Assembly (NCBI GenBank): GCA_046726235.1
Contig: JBKPAD010000002.1
Coordinates: forward strand, 305,608 to 369,607
Reading direction: 5' to 3'
Length of the DNA: 64,000 nucleotides
Origin: Nitricoxidireducens sp046726235
Lineage (GTDB): Bacteria > Pseudomonadota > Gammaproteobacteria > Burkholderiales > Rhodocyclaceae
Under the pieces are notes generated by a model that had not been told where the DNA came from, did no database searches, and saw only the letters and a program-made list of their open reading frames with translations. Below are positions 50,244 to 59,314 of this stretch, piece after piece (within the stretch, counting starts at the first letter, position 1; each line of letters begins with the position of its first letter). Position numbers and translations under genes: made by a program.

Positions 50244-51525
50244 CGTCGTCATCCCATTGGTAGAGCCAAGCGCCGACGGTGTCGGCGAGTTCGTCGAAAT
50301 TCACGCGGCGCTGCTCCGCCGCTTCGCGCAGCGCCTTCAGCGTCACCTGATTGACAGCCACTTCGTCGTCGCCGATGATCGCGGCGAGCTGCGCGCCGGA
50401 GGCATCGGCCTTCTTCATCTGCGACTTGAAGCTGCCGCCGCCGCAATGCAGGTGCACGGCGAAGCCGGTGTCGCGCAGGCGCTCGGCGGCGCGGAAGGCC
50501 ATGCGCGAAGCCTGCTCACCCTGGTGCACGACATACACGTCGGCCACGGGCTTTTCATGCTGGTTGCCCTGGTCGCGCCAGAGCGCCAGCAGGCGCTCGA
50601 TGCCCATGGCGAAGCCGCAGGCCGGCGCCGGCTTGCCGCCGAGCTGCGACACGAGGCCGTCGTAGCGGCCGCCGGCGCAGACGGTGCCCTGGGCGCCGAG
50701 CTGGTCGGTCACCCACTCGAACACGGTGAGGTTGTAGTAGTCGAGGCCGCGCACCAGGCGCGGATTGATGCGCGCGTGAATACCGGCCTCGCGCAGCAGC
50801 GCCTGCACGCCCTCGAAGTGCGCGAGCGATTCGGCACCGAGGTAATCCATGAGCTTCGGCGCCGCCTCGATGATCGCCTGCATGTGCGGGTTCTTGCTGT
50901 CGAGGATGCGCAGCGGGTTGCTGTGCAGGCGGCGCTTGGCGTCCTCGTCGAGGTCAGCGGCGTGCTTCTCGAAGTGGGCGATCAGGTCGGCGCGATGGCG
51001 CGCGCGCTCCTCGGCCTGGCCAAGCGAATTGATCTCGAGGCGGATGCCGGTGAGGCCGAGGTCGTCCCAGAGCCGCGCGCACATGGCGATCTGCTCGGCG
51101 TCGACGTCCGGGCCGGCGAAGCCGAGCGCCTCGACGCCGACCTGGTGGAACTGGCGGTAGCGGCCCTTCTGCGGGCGCTCGTGGCGGAACATCGGACCCA
51201 TGTACCAGAGGCGCTTCGGGCCTTCGTAGAGCATGTTGTGCTGGAGCACGGCACGCACGCAGGAGGCGGTGCCCTCGGGGCGCAGCGTCAGCTGCTCGCC
51301 GTTGAGCGCGTCCTCGAACGAGTACATCTCCTTCTCGACGATGTCGGTGACTTCGCCGATGGCGCGCGCGAACAGCGGCGTCGGCTCGACCAGCGGCATG
51401 CGGATCGGGCGGTAGCCGTAGGCGCGCAGCCAGTCGCGCACCTCCTCCTCGAACTGCTCCCAGAGTTCGGCTTCGTCGGGCAGGATGTCGTTCATCCCGC
51501 GAATGGCTTGCAACGTTTGACTCAT
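50230..51525 (-). CDS. hisS: Histidyl-tRNA synthetase
   Basis: A 431-residue class II synthetase. The N-terminal QAIRGMNDILP, motif 2 region MGPMFRHERPQKGRYRQFHQ, histidine-binding LVRGLDYYNLTVFEW and motif 3 GFAMGIERLLAL are all present, with a C-terminal anticodon-binding domain. The next start lies four bases from ispG's end. Confidence 0.98.
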   Translation of the reverse strand: MSQTLQAIRGMNDILPDEAELWEQFEEEVRDWLRAYGYRPIRMPLVEPTPLFARAIGEVTDIVEKEMYSFEDALNGEQLTLRPEGTASCVRAVLQHNMLYEGPKRLWYMGPMFRHERPQKGRYRQFHQVGVEALGFAGPDVDAEQIAMCARLWDDLGLTGIRLEINSLGQAEERARHRADLIAHFEKHAADLDEDAKRRLHSNPLRILDSKNPHMQAIIEAAPKLMDYLGAESLAHFEGVQALLREAGIHARINPRLVRGLDYYNLTVFEWVTDQLGAQGTVCAGGRYDGLVSQLGGKPAPACGFAMGIERLLALWRDQGNQHEKPVADVYVVHQGEQASRMAFRAAERLRDTGFAVHLHCGGGSFKSQMKKADASGAQLAAIIGDDEVAVNQVTLKALREAAEQRRVNFDELADTVGAWLYQWDDDDGNV

Positions 51526-52775
51526 ATTCCTGAGCGCGCCGGATACTTGCGCGCAACGTAATCGTCGATGATGTTCTTGAATTCGGTGGCGATGTTCTCA
51601 CCGCGCAGCGTGGCGACGCGCTCGCCGTCGGCATACACGGGCGCCACGGGCTCCTCGCCGTTGCCCGGCAGCGAGATGCCGAGGCTGGCGTGCTTGCTTT
51701 CGCCGGGACCGTTGACGACGCAACCCATGACGGCAAGCGTCATGTTCTCGACGCCGCTGCGCGCCAGTTGCCACTCGGGCATCTTCTCGCGCACGTAGGC
51801 CTGGATGTCCTGCGCCAGCGACTGGAAGGTGGTGCTCGTGGTGCGGCCGCAGCCGGGACAGGCGGCGACCAGCGGCACGAAGGCGCGCAGGCCCATGGTC
51901 TGAAGGATTTCCTGGGCGACGACGACTTCGCGCGTGCGATCGCCGCCGGGCTCGGGCGTCAGCGAGATGCGGATGGTGTCGCCGATGCCTTCCTGCAGCA
52001 GCACCGCCATCGCCGCCGTCGAGGCGACGATGCCCTTGCTGCCCATGCCTGCCTCGGTAAGGCCGAGGTGCAGCGGATAGTCGCAGCACGCCGCGAGCTG
52101 GCGATAGACCGCGATCAGATCCTGCACGCCCGACATCTTGCAGGAGAGCACGATGGCGTCGCCGGGCAGGCCGATCTTTTCGGCGAGCGCCGCCGATTCG
52201 AGCGCCGAGGCCACCATCGCCTCGTGCATGAGGCCGCGCGCGTCCTTCGGCTCGGCCCGACGGGCGTTTTCGTCCATCACGCGCGCCAGCAGTTGCGGGT
52301 CGAGGCTGCCCCAGTTGACGCCGATGCGCACCGGCTTGCCGTGCTTCGCTGCGACCTCGATGATCTGCGCAAACTGCTCGTCGCGCTTGGCGCCCTTGCC
52401 GACGTTGCCGGGATTGATGCGCAACTTGGCCAGCGCTTCGGCGCACTCGGGCACCTCGGCCAGCAGCTTGTGGCCATTGAAATGGAAGTCGCCGACCAGC
52501 GGCACGTCGAGATTCATCGCCAGCAGGCGCTCGCGAATCTTCGGCACGGCGGCGGCGGACTCGCGCGTATCGACGGTGATGCGCACGATCTCGGACCCGG
52601 CGCGCGCGAGTTCCGCGCATTGCATCGCCGTGGCGAAGACGTCGGCCGTATCGGTATTGGTCATCGACTGCACGACAACCGGCGCGCCTCCGCCGACGGC
52701 CACGCCGCCGACCATGACGCGGCGACTGCGACGGCGCGGCAGGGCGCCGTCGGGAAATGCCACGGCTTCGGCCAT
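51522..52775 (-). CDS. ispG: 4-hydroxy-3-methylbut-2-en-1-yl diphosphate synthase IspG
   Basis: A 417-residue [4Fe-4S] enzyme of the MEP isoprenoid pathway. The TIM-barrel part starts VMVGGVAVGGGAPVVVQSMT; cluster cysteines lie in ACPGCGRT and GCVVNGPGES. The stop overlaps the start region of hisS, and its own ATG shares one base with the rodZ stop (TGATG). Confidence 0.97.
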   Translation of the reverse strand: MAEAVAFPDGALPRRRSRRVMVGGVAVGGGAPVVVQSMTNTDTADVFATAMQCAELARAGSEIVRITVDTRESAAAVPKIRERLLAMNLDVPLVGDFHFNGHKLLAEVPECAEALAKLRINPGNVGKGAKRDEQFAQIIEVAAKHGKPVRIGVNWGSLDPQLLARVMDENARRAEPKDARGLMHEAMVASALESAALAEKIGLPGDAIVLSCKMSGVQDLIAVYRQLAACCDYPLHLGLTEAGMGSKGIVASTAAMAVLLQEGIGDTIRISLTPEPGGDRTREVVVAQEILQTMGLRAFVPLVAACPGCGRTTSTTFQSLAQDIQAYVREKMPEWQLARSGVENMTLAVMGCVVNGPGESKHASLGISLPGNGEEPVAPVYADGERVATLRGENIATEFKNIIDDYVARKYPARSGI

Positions 52776-53626
52776 CACTGTATCGTCAGGCGCGCGACTT
52801 CCGCGCGGGTATGCGGCTTGAGGTCGACCTGGCGATCGCCGTACTGGACTTCGACCTTGGCGGCATTGCCGATCACCACCTCGAAGGGCGGCTTGCCGCT
52901 GACGACCTGACGCGTACCCGGAAGATTCTCCGAGGAGAGCAGGATCCGCTGCGCCGCGTCCCTGACCTCGACCCACGACTTGTCGCTGAACGTAAACACC
53001 AGCTGCGGGCCCTCCGCGGGCAGCGGCGGTACCGCTGCGGCGGCCGGGTCTCCCGGCGCAGCAGGCGTCGGTTCGATGCGGATGTCGGGCGGGCGCACTC
53101 CGTTGCTGTCCGACGCCGTCGCCGGTGGGGAGACGGGCGCGGTCTCGACCTTCGAGGCCTCGGACCCGAACGGCTGGCTGGTGAAATGCCAGATCGCGAG
53201 CGCCACCGCGATGGCGGCAATCAGCACCGCGCCCAGCAGCATCGGCCGCGACGAGCGGCTGCCGGCCGCCACGGCGGTGGCCGCGACGCCCATGTTCTGC
53301 GGTTCGCGTACCTCGGGCAGCGCCGCCGGCGCACGCATGTCGAGCATCGCCAGCAGGTGATCGGGATCGAGCTTCAGCAGCTTGGCGTAACCGCGCACGA
53401 AGCCGCGCACGAAGGTGGTCCCGTGCGGCAGGGCGGCGTAGTCGTCGGCCTCCAGCGCCTCGATCTGGCGCGCGCCGAACTTGAGCGACTGCGCGACTTC
53501 GAAGACCGTCATGTTGCGGGCTTCGCGCGCCTCGCGCAGGAAGCGTCCCGGCAGCTGCGGCTCCGCCACGGGCGGCTGGATGTCCGGCTCGTCCGCCGGC
53601 GCGATGTCCTCGTTGATTTCGCTCAC
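52775..53626 (-). CDS. rodZ: RodZ-like cytoskeletal helix-turn-helix protein
   Basis: A 283-residue membrane protein. The N-terminal helix-turn-helix (about 28-95; LREAREARNMTVFEVAQSLK) contacts MreB in E. coli. A membrane helix lies at about 128-146, a proline-rich periplasmic linker follows, and a C-terminal DUF4115 domain (VFTFSDKSWVEVRDAAQRIL) ends it. The start is GTG, overlapping the pilF stop (GTGA). Confidence 0.92.
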   Translation of the reverse strand: MSEINEDIAPADEPDIQPPVAEPQLPGRFLREAREARNMTVFEVAQSLKFGARQIEALEADDYAALPHGTTFVRGFVRGYAKLLKLDPDHLLAMLDMRAPAALPEVREPQNMGVAATAVAAGSRSSRPMLLGAVLIAAIAVALAIWHFTSQPFGSEASKVETAPVSPPATASDSNGVRPPDIRIEPTPAAPGDPAAAAVPPLPAEGPQLVFTFSDKSWVEVRDAAQRILLSSENLPGTRQVVSGKPPFEVVIGNAAKVEVQYGDRQVDLKPHTRAEVARLTIQ

Positions 53627-54398
53627 TGGTACTGCCCCTGCATGAGTTTCTGGTACTCCGGCGACCCCTGGAACTTGCGCCGCAGGACCGACATTTGACG
53701 CGCCTCGCCCTCGCGATCGCCGATCTTGCGCTCGGTCAGCAGGGCGAGCCAGGTCGACTGCGCATTCGGCTCGACCAGCTTGTGCAGGTCGCCGAGCACG
53801 CGGCGCGCCTCGTTGTAGCGGGCGTTGCGGTAGTAGATGTCGCCGAGCCCATAGAGCGCCTGCGGATTGGCGCCGTTGTCGGCGCGCAGCGCGCGCAGGA
53901 AGTGCTCTTCCGCGGCCTTGTCGTCCTTGAGGCGCAGGTAGCAGACGCCGAGGTTGGTCAGCGGACGGCCGGGCGTGGCGTAGAGCGGATTCTTGACGGC
54001 GACCATGAAGTGCGCGATCGCCTGCTGCTCGCGCCCCGACTGGCAGAGGAACCAGCCGTAGTTGTTGTTGATCTCCGGATCCTGGGGCGCCAGGCGCAGG
54101 GCGCGCTGGAAGTTCTCGTCGGCCGGGCCGTTCTCGGACAGGAACATGTGCACGAGGCCCAGCAGGTTGTAAGCCGGCGCATACGAGGAATCGGCGGCGA
54201 GGGCGATGCGCGCCTCGTCGAGCGCCACGCCGAAGCGCTGGTCCTGCAGGTAGAGCGAGCCGAGCTCGGTGTGGATCTTGGCGCGGTTGCGCACTTCGCT
54301 GGTCGCCGCCTGCTGCGAGACGGCCTGCTCGGAGGCGACCTGCGTCGAGGGCGCGCCGGCACAGCCCGCCAGCAGAAGACAGAACCACAGCGAACGTT

Positions 54399-54402
<4 letters not shown>
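53623..54402 (-). CDS. pilF: Type IV pilus biogenesis lipoprotein PilF/PilW
   Basis: A 259-residue outer-membrane pilotin. The lipobox is LLLAGC (Cys14). Six TPR units follow, including LYLQDQRFGVALDEARIAL and NNYGWFLCQSGREQQAI. It is needed for PilQ secretin assembly in Pseudomonas. The GTG start overlaps the rlmN stop (GTGA). Confidence 0.94.
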
Positions 54403-55502
<1,100 letters not shown>

Positions 55503-55513
55503 GGGACTAGGAC

Positions 55514-55942
55514 TTAGCGGCCCGAGTAGACGTTCAGCGCCGGGAAGAAGTAGGCGATTTCCACGGCGGCGGTATCGGCACCGTCCGAACCGTGCACGGC
55601 GTTGGCGTCGATGCTCTCGGCGAAGTCGGCGCGAATGGTGCCCTTCTCGGCCTTCTTGGGATCGGTGGCGCCCATCAGCTCGCGATTCTTGGCAATGGCG
55701 CTCTCGCCTTCGAGCACCTGGATCATCACCGGGCCGGAGGTCATGAACTTGACGAGGTCCTTGAAGAAAGGACGCTCCTTGTGCACGGCGTAGAAGCCGC
55801 CGGCTTCCTGTTCCGACAGCCAGGCCATGCGAGAGGCGATGATCTTGAGGCCATTGGTCTCGAAACGGGAGTAGATCTTGCCGATCACGTTCTTGGCGAC
55901 AGCGTCGGGTTTGATGATCGACAGGGTGCGTTCAACAGCCAT
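55514..55942 (-). CDS. ndk: Nucleoside diphosphate kinase
   Basis: A 142-residue enzyme that balances nucleoside triphosphates. It starts MAVERTLSIIKPDAV, and the phosphorylated His is in NAVHGSDGADTA. The frame extends upstream, but the ATG at 55942 is the family start. It heads the ndk-rlmN-pilF-rodZ-ispG-hisS run. Confidence 0.97.
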   Translation of the reverse strand: MAVERTLSIIKPDAVAKNVIGKIYSRFETNGLKIIASRMAWLSEQEAGGFYAVHKERPFFKDLVKFMTSGPVMIQVLEGESAIAKNRELMGATDPKKAEKGTIRADFAESIDANAVHGSDGADTAAVEIAYFFPALNVYSGR

Positions 55943-56030
55943 TTGCGGTTTCTCCAGCGAAAGGTTAAGCGGAATCGTGTAACTGGCTATTTTATCGTAG
56001 TTTTCACGCCGCCTTGCCGCCGTGCGATTC

Positions 56031-56057
56031 AAAAAAAAGCCCGGCCGGAGCCGGGCT
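56031..56057 (-). terminator. Terminator of the TRAP transporter operon
   Basis: On the minus strand AGCCCGGC and GCCGGGCT pair around TCCG, followed by eight Ts: a textbook rho-independent terminator 20 bases past dctM. Confidence 0.93.
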
Positions 56058-56077
56058 GGAGCTTGGTTCGGGAGTCC

Positions 56078-57364
56078 CTACGGCACCATGCCGAGCATGC
56101 GCGGGAACCAGAGCGACATCGCGGGCCAGTAGGTCACGGCGCCGAGGAAGACCAGCATCGTCAGCAACCACGGCCAGACGGCGATCGTCAGTTCCGTGAT
56201 GCCCATCTTGGTGATGCCTGAGGCGACGTAAAGGTTGAGTCCGACCGGCGGGTGGCACATGCCGACTTCCATGTTCACCACCATCAGGATGCCGAAGTGG
56301 ACCGGGTCGATGCCGAGCTTGACGGCGACCGGGAACAGGATCGGCGCGAAGATGAGCACGATCGACGACGGTTCCATGAAGTTGCCGGCCATCAGCAGCA
56401 GGACGTTCACCGCCAGCAGGAAGGCGATCGGACCCAGGCCCTTGTCGAGCAGCCAGGCGGCCAGCTCCTGGGGGATGTTCTCGTTGGTCAGGATGAACGA
56501 GAACATGACGGCGTTGGTGATGATGTACAGCAGCATCGCCGACATGTTGGCCGAGTTGAGCAGCACCTTCGGCACGTCCTTGAGGCCCATGTCGCGATAG
56601 ACGAACACCGCGACGAAGAAGGCGTACACCGCGCTCATCGCCGCCGCTTCGGTCGGGGTGAACATGCCCGTATAAATGCCGCCCATCACGACGATGATCA
56701 GGAACAGGCCCCAGATCGCCTTGCGGAAGGCATCCCAGCGCGCCGTCCAGCTCATCTTCGGCTGGCGCGGGTAGTCGAACTTGCGCGCGCGATACCAGGT
56801 GACGAGGCCGAGCAGTGTGGCGAGCACGATGCCCGGCACCACGCCGGCCATGAACAGGGCGCCGACCGAGGTATTGGTGGCGACCGAGTACATGACCATG
56901 ACGATCGACGGCGGAATCAGGATGCCCAGCGCACCGGAGGTGGTGATGACGCCCGCACCGAAACGCGCCGGAAAGCCGGCCTTGAGCATCGCCGGCAGCA
57001 GGATCGAGCCGATGGCGACCACGGTTGCGGGCGAGGATCCCGAAACGGCGGCGAACAGGGCGCAGGCAAGAACGCCGGCGAGGCCGAGGCCGCCGTACCA
57101 GTGGCCGACCATGGCCGTGGCGAAGTTGATCATGCGCCGCGCCACGCCGCCGTGGGTCAGGAAGTTGCCGGCGAGGATGAAGAACGGGATCGCCATGATC
57201 TCGAACTTCTCGATGCCGGTGAATAGCTTGAGGGCGACCGCCTCCATCGGCACTTCGGTCATGGTGAACAGGAAGGTCAGCACCGTCAGGCCGAGCGAAA
57301 TAGAGATCGGCATGCCGGTCAGCATGAGGACGGTCAGCAGGCCAAAGATGACGAGGGCGGTCAT
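56078..57364 (-). CDS. dctM: TRAP transporter large permease DctM
   Basis: A 428-residue inner-membrane protein with about 12 hydrophobic segments, the ion-coupled channel of a tripartite periplasmic transporter. Family motifs include PFFILAGNFLTHGGVARRMI, SGSSPATVVAIGSI and ITTSGALGILIPPSI. The start overlaps the dctQ end by four bases. Confidence 0.96.
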   Translation of the reverse strand: MTALVIFGLLTVLMLTGMPISISLGLTVLTFLFTMTEVPMEAVALKLFTGIEKFEIMAIPFFILAGNFLTHGGVARRMINFATAMVGHWYGGLGLAGVLACALFAAVSGSSPATVVAIGSILLPAMLKAGFPARFGAGVITTSGALGILIPPSIVMVMYSVATNTSVGALFMAGVVPGIVLATLLGLVTWYRARKFDYPRQPKMSWTARWDAFRKAIWGLFLIIVVMGGIYTGMFTPTEAAAMSAVYAFFVAVFVYRDMGLKDVPKVLLNSANMSAMLLYIITNAVMFSFILTNENIPQELAAWLLDKGLGPIAFLLAVNVLLLMAGNFMEPSSIVLIFAPILFPVAVKLGIDPVHFGILMVVNMEVGMCHPPVGLNLYVASGITKMGITELTIAVWPWLLTMLVFLGAVTYWPAMSLWFPRMLGMVP

Positions 57365-58134
57365 TTCGCGTCTCCTTCGCCGTCATCGCGGGTGCGTCGT
57401 TCGCCCTTGCGGTGCTCTTCGTCAACGGGGGCGGTGTCGTGGCGGCGATCCTCGCCGGCGCGACGCTCGCCCATCATCGGATGCTTGAGATCGTGCATGT
57501 GCAGGTTGTCGTCCATGCCGTAGGGGTCGACGTCGACCGGGACGTTGTCTTCCTCGATGCCTTCGACGTGGCCGTGATCGTGATGCGGCAGCTCGCCGGT
57601 GCGCAGGAAGGAAACCATCACCTGCAGGAAGCGGAAGCACATGAGGTAGGAACCGAGCGGAATCGCCGAGTAGACGATCCAGGTCGGCCATTCGAGGTCC
57701 GGCGTCGTCGGCCCTTCGGGGATGTCGCCGACGTCGTGGCCGAGACCGCCGAGCACCGCGTGGTGCATGCCGTTCTCCCAAACGAAGTGGGCGCCGAGCG
57801 TGCCGACGATACCGGTGAAGAAGGCGCCTGCGAGAAGGCCGAAGACGATGAACTTGCCGCGCGTCTTGTCCTCGAGGCGGTTGATGAGGACATCGACGCC
57901 GACGTGGATGCCGGTGCGCACGCCGTAGGCGGCGCCGAACTTCGCCATCCAGACGAACATGATGATGCACAGTTCCTGCGCCCAGCTGAAGTTGAGCGAC
58001 AGCAGCCAGTCCTGCAGGCCGGGAATCGCATAGCCGCTGAGGTAGCGGTGGCCGACGGACGCAAAAATTACCAGCGTCGCGGCGGCGATGAGGAAGGTGA
58101 TGAACCATTCCTCGATGTGATCGAGAAATCTCAC
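57361..58134 (-). CDS. dctQ: TRAP transporter small permease DctQ with long charged tail
   Basis: A 257-residue four-helix membrane subunit (hydrophobic segments at about 10-30, 50-70, 95-120, 150-175). It has WAQELCIIMFVWMAKFGAAY and VRTGIHVGVDVL, typical of DctQ. The last ~65 residues are an acidic, His- and Arg-rich tail (HDHGHVEGIEED, GERRAGEDRRHD), an extension well past the usual ~165-200 residues. Confidence 0.93.
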   Translation of the reverse strand: MRFLDHIEEWFITFLIAAATLVIFASVGHRYLSGYAIPGLQDWLLSLNFSWAQELCIIMFVWMAKFGAAYGVRTGIHVGVDVLINRLEDKTRGKFIVFGLLAGAFFTGIVGTLGAHFVWENGMHHAVLGGLGHDVGDIPEGPTTPDLEWPTWIVYSAIPLGSYLMCFRFLQVMVSFLRTGELPHHDHGHVEGIEEDNVPVDVDPYGMDDNLHMHDLKHPMMGERRAGEDRRHDTAPVDEEHRKGERRTRDDGEGDAK

Positions 58135-58195
58135 GATGAGGTTCCCTCAGGGTGAGCGCCCGCCGTTGCCGGCGGGCGCGTGCCGGCGGACCGGG

Positions 58196-59191
58196 TTACT
58201 TGGTAAAGCCGGTTTCTTTGTAAACGGCCTGGATGATGTCCTTGCCGATGCGGCTTTCCATCTTCTGGTGGACCGGAACGAGGGCCTGCTTGAGGGCCGC
58301 CTTCTCTTCCTTGGTCGGCGTGTAGACCTGCGTCTTGCCGGACTTGCGGACCGAGTCCAGATCGCGGTCGTTCTGGTCCTTGGCGATCTTGTTGGCGTAG
58401 TTCGTCGCTTCCTTCATCGCCTCTTCGAGCTGGCCGCGGACGTCTGCCGGCAGGCCGTCCCAGAACTTCTTGTTCACGATGACGGCATAGCCGAGATAGC
58501 CGTGGTCGGTGAGCGACAGGTGCTTCTGAACCTCATGCATCTTCTGCGTGTAGAAGTTCGAGATGGGATTCTCGGTGCCGTCGACGACGCCGGTCATCAG
58601 CGCGTTGTAGACCTCGGAGAATGCCATCACCTGCGGCAGGCCGCCGAGCGCGCGGACTTCTTCCTCGAGAACCTTCGACGACTGGATGCGCAGCTTGAGG
58701 CCCTTGAAATCCGCCGGCGCCTTCAGCGGCTTGTTGGCCGAAAACGCCTTGAAGCCGTTGTCCCAGTAGGCGAGGCCCTTGATGCCCTTCGGCTCGAGCT
58801 TGGCCAGCAGTTGCTGGCCGACGGCGCCCTGGGTGATCTTGTGCAGGTCGTTGTAGTCGTCGAAGATGTATGGCAGGTCGAAGACCTCGAATTCCTTGAC
58901 GCCGAGCGGGCCGAACTTGGCCAGCGAGGGCGCCAGCATCTGGACCGAGCCCAGCTGCAGGGCTTCCATCTCTTCCTTGTCCTTGTAGAGCTGGCTGTTC
59001 GGATAGACCTCGACCTTGACCTTGCCCTTCGTCAGCGTCTCCGCCCGCTTCTTGAAGATTTCGGCGGCCAGGCCCTTCGGCGTATCGACGGCAACGACGT
59101 GGCTGAACTTGATGACGATGGGTTGCTGGGCGAAAGCGGCCAGCGAGAAAGCGGTGGCGGCGATGCCGGCCGCGAGCAGACGCAGTTTCAT
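58196..59191 (-). CDS. dctP: TRAP transporter substrate-binding protein DctP
   Basis: A 331-residue periplasmic binding protein. The signal peptide runs to about residue 22 (AAFAQQ). The mature part opens IVIKFSHVVAVDTPKG and has the conserved Arg segment LKLRIQSSKVLEEEVRALGG that binds a carboxylate. C4-dicarboxylates are the likely ligand by family; other organic acids are possible. AGGAGG precedes the ATG. Confidence 0.95.
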   Translation of the reverse strand: MKLRLLAAGIAATAFSLAAFAQQPIVIKFSHVVAVDTPKGLAAEIFKKRAETLTKGKVKVEVYPNSQLYKDKEEMEALQLGSVQMLAPSLAKFGPLGVKEFEVFDLPYIFDDYNDLHKITQGAVGQQLLAKLEPKGIKGLAYWDNGFKAFSANKPLKAPADFKGLKLRIQSSKVLEEEVRALGGLPQVMAFSEVYNALMTGVVDGTENPISNFYTQKMHEVQKHLSLTDHGYLGYAVIVNKKFWDGLPADVRGQLEEAMKEATNYANKIAKDQNDRDLDSVRKSGKTQVYTPTKEEKAALKQALVPVHQKMESRIGKDIIQAVYKETGFTK

Positions 59192-59259
59192 GGTTTCTCC
59201 TCCTGTAATTTGCCTTTTCGGCTGGCGTCATTTTCCGCGCCGCGCCCGGCAGGCACCAT

Positions 59260-59273
59260 TGTGGTTATCCGCA
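59260..59273. promoter_or_regulatory. Imperfect dyad between dctP and the sensor kinase gene
   Basis: TGTGGTTATCCGCA is an imperfect palindrome (TGYGGWTAWCCRCA) in the 123-base divergent region. It is a candidate site for the FixJ-type regulator encoded downstream; no -24/-12 element is present. Confidence 0.4.
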
Positions 59274-59314
59274 GGCGTCCACCCCGGCCCGGAATCGCGG
59301 TTTAACATCCTCCG

